NCBI GenBank assembly: GCA_964608025.1
Contig: CAZSLO010000004.1
Coordinates: forward strand, 1-44,985
DNA from: CAZSLO01 sp964608025
Lineage (GTDB): Bacteria > Chloroflexota > Dehalococcoidia > Lucifugimonadales > CAJWER01
Reading direction: 5' to 3'
Length of the DNA stretch: 44,985 nucleotides
A program made the position numbers and the translations under genes. Below the pieces are notes generated by a model. The model was not told the DNA's origin and did not search any database. It worked only from the letters and a program-made list of their open reading frames with translations. Below, piece after piece: positions 1 to 8,649 of this stretch. Every line of letters begins with the position of its first letter. Positions within the stretch are counted from its first letter, which is position 1.

Positions 1-11
1 GGTGGAGAGGA

Positions 12-87
12 TGGTACCCCTGCCCGGACTCGAACCGGGGCCTACGGTTTAGGAAACCGTTGCTCTGTCCGCCTGAGCTACAGGGGC
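12..87 (-). tRNA. tRNA-Arg (anticodon CCT)
   Basis: On the minus strand the acceptor arm GCCCCTG pairs with CAGGGGT (first pair G-U). The T-arm carries GGTTCGAGTCC. The anticodon stem ACGGT/ACCGT encloses loop TTCCTAA, which gives anticodon CCT (reads AGG, Arg). The 3' CCA is encoded in the DNA at positions 14-12, after discriminator A at 15. No other tRNA was found in the window. Confidence 0.95.
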
Positions 88-401
88 ACATGACCTAAAA
101 GACTAGTGCTAAGCCTGGTGTGTAATCTCGATCAGATAAAAACGAACCTCAGAATCGATCGGAATTTATCTGGAGACACCAGCCATTATTCGATCCCTAA
201 ACATCGATAAGACCATAATATCTGCAAATCATAATACCGCATAGTAAATAGCCCATCTACTGGTGCAGACTTCAGAAATCAAATATCCTCCAACATTTTG
301 GGGTTAGTTCTCATTGTAAATTCGGTAATCCAGCATACGGCCAAAATTGCAGTCTGGCGTATAATCTGAAATACAAATCTGATGGTCTGGAGCTAGCAAC
401 T
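88..401. other. Intergenic region without recognised gene
   Basis: This lies between the divergent tRNA and the LLM oxidoreductase gene. No convincing ORF or RNA fold was seen. A TATAAT hexamer at 360-365 on the plus strand could be a -10 box for the gene at 402, but no matching -35 box lies 16-18 bases upstream. Confidence 0.5.
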
Positions 402-1331
402 ATGGTCGACAAACCAACAATGGACTTTGGGTATAACCCTCCAACCGGCGTTCGAAATCTCGAGACCATAAGACCAAAATATTTCATGTCAGACATGAAA
501 CATGCTCTCGATTGCGCATCGGAAAATTTCAGCAGCCTATGGATCTCCGACCATATCAATTACGAAAATGAGTTCCGTATTGAATGCTGGACTCTTCTAA
601 CCTGGATAGCGACCCAATATTCCAATCCGAAACTGGGTACTATCGTGATGTCAAATTCATTTCGAACTCCTTCTATGATGGCAAAAATGGGGGCAAGCCT
701 CCAACACATAAGCTCAGGGAGACTAATCCTAGGGTACGGTGCGGGATGGCACGAAGGTGAATATAAGGCATTCGGCTTCAATTACCCGCCCCCCGGCACC
801 CGCGTGGAAATGCTTAATGAAGGCATTCAGGTCATTAAAAAACTTTGGACCGAGGCACCGGCAGATTTCACTGGTAAGTATTACCGTGTGGAAAATGCGC
901 ATTGCGAACCCAGACCTAACCCAGTACCGCCAATCATGATAGGTGGCGCCGGGGAAAAAAAGACGCTACGCGTTGTAGCAGAGCACGCCGACTGGTGGAA
1001 CGACCTTTCCCGGCCCGTTGAACAGACACGTCGAAAACTAGACGCACTCCGCGGTCACTGTGAAGATATAGACCGAGATTACGATACCATTAGAAAAACA
1101 TTTACAGCACGGATTTTCATAGATAAAGACCGTAACAAAGCCCGGACATCGGCCGCTAACTGGATGAATGCCGATCAGCCCCCAATCGTGGGAGACCCGG
1201 CTGAAGTCAAGGACCAATTGTTTGAATGGGCCGATATGGGTTTTGACCTATGCATCACGGTTTTTCCAGAATTCCAGTCTCTTGAAGACATGAAGCTGTT
1301 CACAGATAAGGTAATGCCACACTTTCAATAG
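402..1331 (+). CDS. LLM-class flavin-dependent oxidoreductase
   Basis: This is a 309-residue luciferase-like monooxygenase-fold protein. The N-terminal half has the LWISDH stretch (about residues 46-51). GYGAGWHEGEY at 111-121 is the family hallmark that precedes the cap region. PPIMIGGAG at 176-184 is the usual flavin phosphate-proximal motif. Family members use FMN or F420 to oxidise or monooxygenate small organic substrates in the cytosol; the substrate cannot be read from sequence. The ATG start at 402 has only a weak GGAG about 10 bases upstream. The gene stands alone, 79 bases before the BNR gene on the same strand. Many paralogues of this family are typical of oligotrophic Chloroflexota and Actinobacteria, in line with the other catabolic genes here. 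Confidence 0.88.
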   Translation: MVDKPTMDFGYNPPTGVRNLETIRPKYFMSDMKHALDCASENFSSLWISDHINYENEFRIECWTLLTWIATQYSNPKLGTIVMSNSFRTPSMMAKMGASLQHISSGRLILGYGAGWHEGEYKAFGFNYPPPGTRVEMLNEGIQVIKKLWTEAPADFTGKYYRVENAHCEPRPNPVPPIMIGGAGEKKTLRVVAEHADWWNDLSRPVEQTRRKLDALRGHCEDIDRDYDTIRKTFTARIFIDKDRNKARTSAANWMNADQPPIVGDPAEVKDQLFEWADMGFDLCITVFPEFQSLEDMKLFTDKVMPHFQ

Positions 1332-1410
1332 GAAATCTAGATACACAAGCTCGATCTGGGAAACAATACGGAAACAATTTGTACAAAACTTGAGTGAGGA
1401 AACCTTACCA

Positions 1411-2484
1411 ATGGTCGAACCCAACCCAAACCTGAATACCAAATCCCCGATACAAATCCTTTCTTCTAGAAATATTTTCCCAGAAGAACAGGTGCGCCAC
1501 CGTAAATCTCCCAGCATAGTCAGACTTGATAGCGGTCGCCTTTTACTAATTTTCTCGCTTACGGAAGATCCAGGCCGGCTCGAGAGTTCCGTAATCCTCA
1601 CGGAATCCGACGACAATGGTCATACTTGGTCAGAACCCCGGGTAGTTTATGAGAAGGCTGGCTGGACTTGCATTAACATGGGCGGTATGTCACTACTATC
1701 TAACCAGATGATACGGTTAATCATTGGAAGGGTGAAACTAGACTTCTCCCTGGGTGGAGATGAGCCATTTTCAGATTGGTACACCGGCTTTATAGACTCC
1801 TATGACGATGGAAAAACATGGACAAAACCAGGGGCTGAACTCAAGCTTTTCCCGATGTGGACAGAAGTCTACGGACAAAGCAATCCCCACTTACTTTCAG
1901 ATGGCAGATACCTAATGGCGACTATGGGAACAATGGGCCGGGATTTACAATGGCACGCCGGAGTATCTTTCTGTGATCCCAAAGATGATTACAGCTTCAG
2001 TAAGCCAATTATCATCGCTAATGATCCCGAGAGAAATTACAGCGACATAGATGTGGCAAGGCTCGAAGACGGACGTTTCTTGGCAGTCATACGAGAACAC
2101 AACATCAAGAAAAGTGTCTTTTCCCACTCAGAAGACGAAGGAAAGACATGGACCCCCATCCGTTACACGGGCTTCGCAGGAGCAAATATTAAGCTCCAAA
2201 AGCTCCGTTCTGGGACAGTAATCTGCGTTTACCGGGACGAAAATCCTGAAATGCGAGGAGTCAGTGTCAGTGTGACCGAAGACGGGGGAGAAACGTGGAA
2301 CCATGTAGGCCAATTGTACTCTGCACCAAGTGATGCTGCTCACGTTCCAAGTCTACTTTGTGGTTACCCGGATATGATTTACATCAATGATACTGATCTT
2401 ATAGGAATCCTCCATACTTACCCAGATGTCTCCGGCCGAATGGATCTTCACCAGTTCCACATCCGTGACGTAAGCTCCCAGTAA
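1411..2484 (+). CDS. BNR-repeat / sialidase-family beta-propeller protein
   Basis: A protein of 357 residues with four Asp-boxes (S/T-x-D-x-G-x-T-W): SDDNGHTW at 66-73, YDDGKTW at 131-137, SEDEGKTW at 240-247 and TEDGGETW at 289-296. They mark a six-bladed sialidase-type propeller. The segment HRKSPSIVRL near residues 31-40 resembles the first strand with a substrate-binding region, but no clear FRIP motif is present, so true sialidase activity is uncertain. There is no signal peptide, unlike secreted sialidases, which suggests a cytosolic role. The ATG at 1411 is chosen over the upstream TTG at 1390 because GTGAGGA (1394-1400) sits 10 bases before the ATG, while nothing SD-like precedes the TTG. 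It may act on sugars or sugar acids together with the neighbouring catabolic enzymes; that is inference. Confidence 0.8.
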   Translation: MVEPNPNLNTKSPIQILSSRNIFPEEQVRHRKSPSIVRLDSGRLLLIFSLTEDPGRLESSVILTESDDNGHTWSEPRVVYEKAGWTCINMGGMSLLSNQMIRLIIGRVKLDFSLGGDEPFSDWYTGFIDSYDDGKTWTKPGAELKLFPMWTEVYGQSNPHLLSDGRYLMATMGTMGRDLQWHAGVSFCDPKDDYSFSKPIIIANDPERNYSDIDVARLEDGRFLAVIREHNIKKSVFSHSEDEGKTWTPIRYTGFAGANIKLQKLRSGTVICVYRDENPEMRGVSVSVTEDGGETWNHVGQLYSAPSDAAHVPSLLCGYPDMIYINDTDLIGILHTYPDVSGRMDLHQFHIRDVSSQ

Positions 2485-2567
2485 TATTGAACCGTTGACC
2501 GATTAAGCAGCCTTGTACTAGAGTGGCAGAGGATTTCAGCAATTCTTAGACTTTAATCGGTAGAAAT

Positions 2568-3578
2568 ATGCTCGCATATATGTCCCGGCGTATGTTTCTC
2601 GCACTATTTACAATTTGGGTAATTTCGATACTATCTTTTGTCATTATCCAGTTGCCCGAAGGTGACGCTGCAGACCGATTTCTAGATCGCCTAATGCAGA
2701 GTGGTGAACTCGGAGATCCTCGCATCGCTAGAGAACTAAGGGAATATCTGGGTCTGGATAAACCGATGCTTACACGATACTGGATGTGGGTTTGGAACCT
2801 AGCACATGGAGATCTTGGTCGCTCCATAGCTGTTTGGAGTGACGCGACCAGTTCACAAAAGCCGGTAAAACATGTGATAGGCGACAGGCTTTGGCTGACT
2901 GTAGTGTTAACCGGATTCACCATCTTGGTAACTTGGAGTTTCGCTATCCCTGTAGGTATCTACTCAGCGGTGCGACACCACACGATCGGGGACTATACCT
3001 TCACCTTTCTGGGATTCACAGGCCTTGCCGTGCCGGATTTCCTACTTGGCCTAGTATTGATGTATATAGCCTTCGCATATTTTGATCAAAGCGTGGGTGG
3101 CCTGTTCTCAGCGGACCAAACTAACGCACCCTGGAGCTTGGATAAATTCATAGACCTCCTAAATCACCTCTGGATACCGGCTGTGGTCCTTGGCACCTCT
3201 GGCACAGCTGGTTTGATCAGGGTTATGCGCAATAACTTGCTGGACGAATTGTCAAAGCCCTACGTAGTCACTGCGAGAGCCAAGGGAGTTAACCCGGCGA
3301 AAATCATTATGAAATATCCCGTCCGGGTCGCCATTAATCCTCTAGTCAGTACCGTGGGATACCTGCTCCCATCTCTAATAGGTGGTAGCGTTATCGTCTC
3401 TGTTGTGCTGAGCCTGCCAACCCTGGGGCCCATCCTCCTCGAAGCAATTTTAATCGAGGACACCCAGCTTGCTGGCTTCATAGTGCTGTTGCTCGGCGTA
3501 TTAACGGTCTTAGGAACATTGATATCCGACCTGTTACTTGCGATCGTAGATCCGAGAATCAAGTTCACCTCCAGATAA
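2568..3578 (+). CDS. ABC transporter permease, DppB/OppB type
   Basis: The protein has 336 residues and the layout of peptide/nickel/opine ABC permeases. An N-terminal membrane helix (about 9-27) is followed by a periplasmic segment containing EYLGLDKP (59-66) and GDLGRSI (81-87), both typical of DppB. About five more helices follow. The cytoplasmic EAA loop reads DELSKPYVVTARAKGV at about 226-241 and would dock on the ATPase. It ends in DPRIKFTSR, again DppB-like. Normally DppB works with DppC, two ATPases and a binding protein, but none is adjacent; the next gene encodes an amidohydrolase. In-frame ATGs at 2580 and 2592 are alternative starts. It is an orphan subunit or works with partners encoded elsewhere. 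Confidence 0.88.
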   Translation: MLAYMSRRMFLALFTIWVISILSFVIIQLPEGDAADRFLDRLMQSGELGDPRIARELREYLGLDKPMLTRYWMWVWNLAHGDLGRSIAVWSDATSSQKPVKHVIGDRLWLTVVLTGFTILVTWSFAIPVGIYSAVRHHTIGDYTFTFLGFTGLAVPDFLLGLVLMYIAFAYFDQSVGGLFSADQTNAPWSLDKFIDLLNHLWIPAVVLGTSGTAGLIRVMRNNLLDELSKPYVVTARAKGVNPAKIIMKYPVRVAINPLVSTVGYLLPSLIGGSVIVSVVLSLPTLGPILLEAILIEDTQLAGFIVLLLGVLTVLGTLISDLLLAIVDPRIKFTSR

Positions 3579-3697
3579 ACTGGTAACGGAACATATAATA
3601 GGTCAACATCAGGAAATGACTTCAAATATTGGTCCTCGAAAATCTTGCGGATTTGGGCCGTGAGATAGAGTATTGAGCATAGTCACAGGAGTAATTA

Positions 3698-4543
3698 ATG
3701 CGCGCAATCGATATGCACGTTCACGTTCCGCGGCAAGAAGGCCTGCCTCAAATTGGTATAGAAGAAAACCTGAGAAGCTACTTTAGGGTCAAGTCAGCCC
3801 CTGAAAATGCTGCCGATATGGCCAAGCAATACAAGGATTGGGACATCCTTGGCGTCATATTCTCGGTAGACTCAGAAACATCTACAGGAGAACCTCCTGA
3901 CAGCAATGACTATGTTGCCGAAATAGCCCGTTGCTACCCGGAGCAATTTATAGGATTCGCGTCCGTTGATCCATGGAAAGGAACTGCTGCTGTAGATGAA
4001 ATGGAACGTTCAGTCAAAGACCTTGGCCTAAAGGGTTTAAAACTGCACCCGATTCACCAGGCTTTCTTCCCAGATGATTCGCGCTTCTATCCTTTATACG
4101 AAAAATGCGAAGAGCTTGGGGTACCTATACTCTTTCATTCTGGATTCGCAGCAGCAGGAGTAGGAATGGCCGGCGGGGGTGGATTCAAACTAAAATACAG
4201 CCGGCCGATCCCAGGATTTGACGATGTGGCCGCTGACTTCCCAAACCTAACCATCATCATGGCACACCCTGCCTGGCCTTGGGTCGAAGAACAGATAGCG
4301 GTCGCAATGCACAAACCCAATGTGTACATAGATCTCTCCGGGTGGGCTCCCCGTTTCATCCCCGAAGCATTGGTTAAAGAAGCCGATACGAGATTAAGGG
4401 ACAAGATATTGTTCGGATCAGACTTCCCTTACCTTCCACCAGACCGATGGTTAGATGGTTTTAACGAACTGCCCATACGTGACGAAGTCCGACCTAAAAT
4501 ATTACTAGAGAATGCCAAACGAGTATTGGGATTGGCAGGTTGA
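3698..4543 (+). CDS. Amidohydrolase-family (Amidohydro_2) metal-dependent hydrolase
   Basis: A 281-residue TIM-barrel hydrolase of the ACMSD/gamma-resorcylate decarboxylase-like branch. Metal ligands are visible in order: HVH at residues 7-9 (strand 1), KLHP at 115-118, H147 in ILFHSG, H190 in IIMAHP and D242 in FGSDFPY. The family hydrolyses or decarboxylates cyclic acids and lactones, usually with Zn or Mn; the substrate is not readable. The ATG at 3698 has AGGAG six bases upstream. The convergent cupin gene lies 46 bases beyond its stop. The last ATPase-less permease gene and the BNR gene upstream are on the same strand and could form a catabolic unit with it, though gaps of 80-120 bases argue against one tight operon. 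Confidence 0.87.
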   Translation: MRAIDMHVHVPRQEGLPQIGIEENLRSYFRVKSAPENAADMAKQYKDWDILGVIFSVDSETSTGEPPDSNDYVAEIARCYPEQFIGFASVDPWKGTAAVDEMERSVKDLGLKGLKLHPIHQAFFPDDSRFYPLYEKCEELGVPILFHSGFAAAGVGMAGGGGFKLKYSRPIPGFDDVAADFPNLTIIMAHPAWPWVEEQIAVAMHKPNVYIDLSGWAPRFIPEALVKEADTRLRDKILFGSDFPYLPPDRWLDGFNELPIRDEVRPKILLENAKRVLGLAG

Positions 4544-4589
4544 ATTTCGTATCGGAACTTGGTTTATTGCTATCCCGAAACCGTTTCCC

Positions 4590-4943
4590 CTATTCTTCGA
4601 CTAGAGTCCGCTCAATTTTTGCGGTAGGGAATATTGCCATGATCCTGGCTTGCGCTCCTGAGCGATTGGTGAATCCATGCTTAACACCGGCAGGGGCAAG
4701 CACAGTCTGGCCTTCCTTCACCGTAATGACATCATCACCAAGAATCGCTTCCAACTCTCCCTCTAAAACAACCATAGCTTCCTCTGTGGGGTGTAGATCT
4801 CTGTGGTCCCCATAACAATAAAAAAACAAAAAATCACCAACACTGAGCGAATCGGCACCCTGAGGACCATCGACTATAGCGTAACGCTCTACTCCCGGTC
4901 CAAGTTTTTCTAGATCAATGTCTTTCTTATCGAGTATCGGCAT
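4590..4943 (-). CDS. Small single-domain cupin protein
   Basis: A 117-residue protein with one cupin barrel. Motif 1 spans 45-63, with metal-ligand candidates H47 and H51 followed by E55 in HPTEEAMVVLEGE. Motif 2, PAGVKHGFTN, spans 84-93 with H89. The family includes mannose-6-phosphate isomerase-like enzymes, dioxygenases and sugar-binding folds; small cupins of this kind often have unknown substrates. The ATG at 4943 has GAGGTGAT just upstream. It converges on the amidohydrolase gene and is transcribed away from the divergent MFS gene at 5075, so the 131-base gap between them probably holds both promoters. Confidence 0.85.
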   Translation of the reverse strand: MPILDKKDIDLEKLGPGVERYAIVDGPQGADSLSVGDFLFFYCYGDHRDLHPTEEAMVVLEGELEAILGDDVITVKEGQTVLAPAGVKHGFTNRSGAQARIMAIFPTAKIERTLVEE

Positions 4944-5074
4944 ATCACCTCTCCCATACGTATATCCTGTTTGAATCCCTTAATGTTATCGCATGAGTAA
5001 GTCCAACGATACAAGAGTGAGGAACAAAGAATTCGTACGTCGCCGCTGAAATACTTAGAAGAGGCTCAAAACAA

Positions 5075-6511
5075 TTGAGTGCTACTATCAATTCCTCAGG
5101 TACCGCCGATCGGTGGATACTCCTCGCTGTCATCTCCATAGGCACTCTATCGACCACCCTGGACGGCGGAATGGTAGTGACCGCCTATCCAGCTCTTGCA
5201 AAGACATTTGACACCGATACATCAACCGTTCTTTGGGTAAATGTAGTCTACTGGGTGACAGCAGTCGGATTATTGATGACACTTGGGTGGATCGGGGACG
5301 TGGCTGGCAGACGCCGAGTCTACACCATAGGAATGGCAATTTTCGCCATAGGCATGCTCCTGTCAGCAGTTTCCTCAGCGATATGGCAACTAATCTTATT
5401 CCGGATCATCCAGGGCATTGGGTCGGCGATGGTTTTGTCTAATGTTAACGCTGTTATCACTGAGCATTTTCCAATACACGACCGCGGCAAGGCTCTCGGA
5501 ATCTCCGGAGCAGTTGTAGGACTCGGCCTCACGGCTGGACCTTTCATTGGTGGATTTCTTATCGATATCCTTGATTGGAGGGCAGTCTTCTACTCCCGTG
5601 TGCCTCTTGCAATAGCTGGAGTAGCACTTGCATGGTATCTATTACCAGACGACCGTATAAGAAATAGGGATTCCCATATCGATTTGATTGGAGCAGCTGC
5701 CGTCTTCGGTACGATGGGATCAATATTGTTAGTGATTAACCAGGGGGGTAAGCTCGGATTCTTATCTTCACCTGTCATCATTATCGCGATTTTCGCACTT
5801 ATATCTTTGCCAATTCTCATATGGTCAGAGAAACGTTCAACTAGGCCAATACTAGAGGTCAAGTTACTGGGAAATCGACAATACACCCTGAGCCTAATGG
5901 TTTTGTTCCATCACTATCTTTCCCAGGGTGGTATTCTCCTGGTCGCACCGTTCTATATGCTCTATTCGCTAAGCTTTTCTGCTACAAAGATGGGCATATT
6001 CATCGCTGCATTTTCTTCAACCCGGACCTTCCTCGCACCCGTGGCAGGTCGCCTATCTGACAAGTATGGGCCAAGGCCATTCCTTCTATTCGGCAACACG
6101 CTAAACGCCATAGCACTCCTTTGGATAAGCCAGATGGGTTCTGGGGCAACGGATTGGGCCCTTTTCAGTGGCATGTTACTAGCCAGTGCAGGTTCTGCTT
6201 TCTTCGAACCAGTGGTAACCAGCGCTATCATGGGCTCGGTTCCCAAGGACCGCCTTGGTACAGCGTCAGCATCGGTCGCGCTAGGTAGACAAACTGCATT
6301 CGCCGTCGGAGTGACCGTAGCCGGAGCAGTCTATGCAGTACGAGAACGCTTGCATTTAGCCAATCTCCTAGCGGCAGGTTCCGCCCCTGCATTTGCAACC
6401 AGCGAAGCTATTGCCAGAGGATTTGGCGACGTTATCTTGGTTACCGTGATCTTTGCAACACTTTCGATCGTATTTTCAGGTGGGTTGCAGCGTCCAGTTC
6501 TACCACAATAA
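5075..6511 (+). CDS. MFS drug-resistance-type transporter, DHA2 (14-helix) family
   Basis: A protein of 478 residues with about fourteen hydrophobic helices. Motif A of the major facilitator superfamily, GWIGDVAGRRR, is at 71-81 between helices 2 and 3. LDGGMVVTAYPALA at 29-42 resembles the D1 motif (LDxTxVNVALP) of EmrB/QacA proteins, although it is degenerate. Such proteins export drugs or metabolites in exchange for protons across the inner membrane. The start is a TTG at 5075, preceded by AGAAGAGG about ten bases upstream. A strong hairpin terminator lies at 6568-6599. No TetR or MarR regulator is adjacent. Confidence 0.87.
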   Translation: MSATINSSGTADRWILLAVISIGTLSTTLDGGMVVTAYPALAKTFDTDTSTVLWVNVVYWVTAVGLLMTLGWIGDVAGRRRVYTIGMAIFAIGMLLSAVSSAIWQLILFRIIQGIGSAMVLSNVNAVITEHFPIHDRGKALGISGAVVGLGLTAGPFIGGFLIDILDWRAVFYSRVPLAIAGVALAWYLLPDDRIRNRDSHIDLIGAAAVFGTMGSILLVINQGGKLGFLSSPVIIIAIFALISLPILIWSEKRSTRPILEVKLLGNRQYTLSLMVLFHHYLSQGGILLVAPFYMLYSLSFSATKMGIFIAAFSSTRTFLAPVAGRLSDKYGPRPFLLFGNTLNAIALLWISQMGSGATDWALFSGMLLASAGSAFFEPVVTSAIMGSVPKDRLGTASASVALGRQTAFAVGVTVAGAVYAVRERLHLANLLAAGSAPAFATSEAIARGFGDVILVTVIFATLSIVFSGGLQRPVLPQ

Positions 6512-6567
6512 ATCCATGCTTGTCTTAACTAATTTGCTATGCACGTCTTCACAATAGGGACAATAAT

Positions 6568-6599
6568 AAATACCGCGTGGTTCAAACCACGCGGTATTT
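6568..6599. terminator. Bidirectional intrinsic terminator between MFS gene and rnd
   Basis: A perfect 14-bp inverted repeat (6568-6581 with 6586-6599) encloses tetraloop TCAA. The stem starts with AAA and ends with TTT, so a U-tract is produced in both directions. It sits between convergent genes ending at 6511 (+) and 6638 (-), the expected place for a shared terminator. Confidence 0.85.
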
Positions 6600-6637
6600 G
6601 TAGATTCTGTATTGAATGATGACCTCGTCTTTCTAGA

Positions 6638-7873
6638 CTACTCAAGCTGTTTCATCAAAACTCGAAGTGATTCTCCGAATTCACGATGCTGCCATTCTCG
6701 GACATCGTAACCTCCAAATTCATCCTCTAATCCACCAGGGAAAATAGCCAATCTCTCTAGACTTTTAGCTGGCCATAATAGACTGGCATCCAGCTTGAGG
6801 CGATCACCTTGTTGGGATCTCCATTTCTTCAAAAGAACCAACCTTTCCCGTGCCCGCTCTCGTTCAAGAGGCTCGAGTCGGCGGTCATTTCGTGCTGGGA
6901 TTCTTGGTCGACTAACATAGCCCCTCTTAAGCCCGTCACGAATCGCTTTTCGCACAGCTACCGAGGCTGGACCATAGCCATATCTACCAATACCCTTAAT
7001 TCGAGATAGATCAGAATCAGGCTGGCCCGACACTTCAATCAAAACCGCATCTGAGAATATCTTGAACGGGGGACGATCTCTCCGTACCGCCTCTTTTTCA
7101 CGGAAACGATGTAGTGAACGGAGCACAGCCAAACCTTTTCCATCCAGGGTTCGGCTACCTTTAACTGACAGAAATACCCAATCTGGATCTGGTGGTGAAT
7201 ATTTGATACGAGCTAGCCGATCAGATTCTTCTTTGAACCATTCGATCCGACCGAGTTCGTCCAACCGTTCGTGCAGTACTGACCTCAGCTTATCCAGGTA
7301 TCGAACATCATCTGCAGCATAGTCGATTAGTTCTCTCGACAATGGTCTTAAGGTCCAGTCCGCACGTTGCAGTTTTTTGTCTTTACTAATTTCGATCTTC
7401 AAGTATTCCTGCAAAACGGCTGCTAATCCCAGCTTACTCGACCCTATGAAAGCTGCTGCTATGCTGGTGTCGAACAGGTTACCAATCCTGAAACCCCAAT
7501 CACGATCAAGACTTCTAATATCATAGTCTGCGGAATGGAAAATTTTTTCGATTTTTTCATTAGCAAGTAGCTCGCCAAGACCAGCACTCGATCCTAGTAA
7601 AAGTGGGTCAAGTAGATAGATACCATCTGCCGTTGCTAACTGCACTAAACAAACCCGTTCAGGATAGCGATAGAGCCCATTTGATTCGAGATCTATAGCA
7701 ATCCGAGGTTGTTTCAACGCCGATGCTAAGATTACCTGTAACCGTTTCTCACTGGTTATTAAATTTACAACATCACTACTAGTACCCTTCAATTCGTCTA
7801 CCTTATAAATATTAGTGCCACGTATTTCATCATATAGGCTATGCCATAGTCGAGTTGGTATGATACCCGTCAA
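6638..7873 (-). CDS. rnd: Ribonuclease D (DEDDy 3'-5' exonuclease with HRDC domain)
   Basis: A 411-residue protein. The N-terminal exonuclease domain (about 45-215) shows all DEDDy residues: D61 and E63 in IAIDLES, D118 in HSADYD, and Y185 with D189 in YAADDV. An HRDC nucleic-acid-binding domain follows at about 245-325. The remaining C-terminus resembles the second HRDC-like region. RNase D trims the 3' ends of tRNA and other stable RNA precursors in the cytosol. The start is a TTG at 7873 with AGGA about eight bases upstream. It is divergent from the gene at 7908, with only 34 bases between the two starts, so the promoters must overlap coding DNA or each other. Confidence 0.92.
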   Translation of the reverse strand: MTGIIPTRLWHSLYDEIRGTNIYKVDELKGTSSDVVNLITSEKRLQVILASALKQPRIAIDLESNGLYRYPERVCLVQLATADGIYLLDPLLLGSSAGLGELLANEKIEKIFHSADYDIRSLDRDWGFRIGNLFDTSIAAAFIGSSKLGLAAVLQEYLKIEISKDKKLQRADWTLRPLSRELIDYAADDVRYLDKLRSVLHERLDELGRIEWFKEESDRLARIKYSPPDPDWVFLSVKGSRTLDGKGLAVLRSLHRFREKEAVRRDRPPFKIFSDAVLIEVSGQPDSDLSRIKGIGRYGYGPASVAVRKAIRDGLKRGYVSRPRIPARNDRRLEPLERERARERLVLLKKWRSQQGDRLKLDASLLWPAKSLERLAIFPGGLEDEFGGYDVREWQHREFGESLRVLMKQLE

Positions 7874-7907
7874 AACAATGTCCTAGAACATGGAGGAGGC
7901 ATTCCGC

Positions 7908-8645
7908 TTGGAACCATCGGTCGACGAAAGCAGTGTAGTCATACTGTACAAGGGAGGTAGACTTCCTTCTTGGCATGGCCTACCGGACAAGGATCAGCAA
8001 ACGTACTCGAATAAGCATATCGACTTGATGCTTTCGATCGCTCAAAAACATTGGTTAATGACATTGGAAGGGTTCAAATTGTTTAGCTCGGTGGGTAACT
8101 GGTCCAGATTCTGGACCATAGAATTTCCGACATTTGAGGGAGCTGAAGAGTGGATAAAATCTGAGATAGAACCACCATATGGGCGTTACGGCTACTACGA
8201 ATATTATCTATCACGACGGCTAGATATTGGAGATCTGAACTCATGGATAGTGAACCCTCCACCTCCAGTTGCAATCAAACCGATTATTCCAGGAATCCAA
8301 CCACTACTCAAAATTGACAGGGATAGTGTTGTGGTAATTACTTTTTCCAGATGGCTCCCGGATGCTGATATAGTTTCTCCAAAAGATCGGGGAGATAAAA
8401 AATATATCGAGGCGATGATATCAGTTGCCCGTAAGCATCGCCTAATGCGGTTGGAGGCATACCAACTAATTGCGCCACAACCAGACTGGCATCATGTATG
8501 GATCACGGAGTTTCCAACTCTTGAGGGCGCAGAAGCATGGATGTCAGCGGAACTCGATTCCCCTCACAGTCGTTACACTACCAAATCATATTACCTGACC
8601 CGCAAGTGGGCTCCAGAATATTTCGCTGGCTGGATACCCAGCTAA
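7908..8645 (+). CDS. Unrecognised protein with two tandem ~110-residue repeats
   Basis: No function is recognised. The 245-residue protein is an internal duplication: copy one is about residues 9-120 and copy two about 138-245. Shared landmarks are a run like IDLMLSIAQKHWLM / IEAMISVARKHRLM, then W-x-x-x-W-I-x-EFPT-x-EGAE-x-W, and SRY followed by a YYL-S/T-R end. The copies are joined by a proline-rich linker (VNPPPPVAIKP). The alternating beta and helix pattern suggests a ferredoxin-like dimeric alpha-beta barrel (EthD/Dabb-like) fused into a pseudo-dimer; this is inference. The start is taken as TTG at 7908 because GGAGGAGG (7891-7898) lies nine bases before it. An ATG at 7890 in the same frame lies immediately before that SD and would make the SD coding. 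Confidence 0.72.
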   Translation: MEPSVDESSVVILYKGGRLPSWHGLPDKDQQTYSNKHIDLMLSIAQKHWLMTLEGFKLFSSVGNWSRFWTIEFPTFEGAEEWIKSEIEPPYGRYGYYEYYLSRRLDIGDLNSWIVNPPPPVAIKPIIPGIQPLLKIDRDSVVVITFSRWLPDADIVSPKDRGDKKYIEAMISVARKHRLMRLEAYQLIAPQPDWHHVWITEFPTLEGAEAWMSAELDSPHSRYTTKSYYLTRKWAPEYFAGWIPS

Positions 8646-8649
8646 CAGG

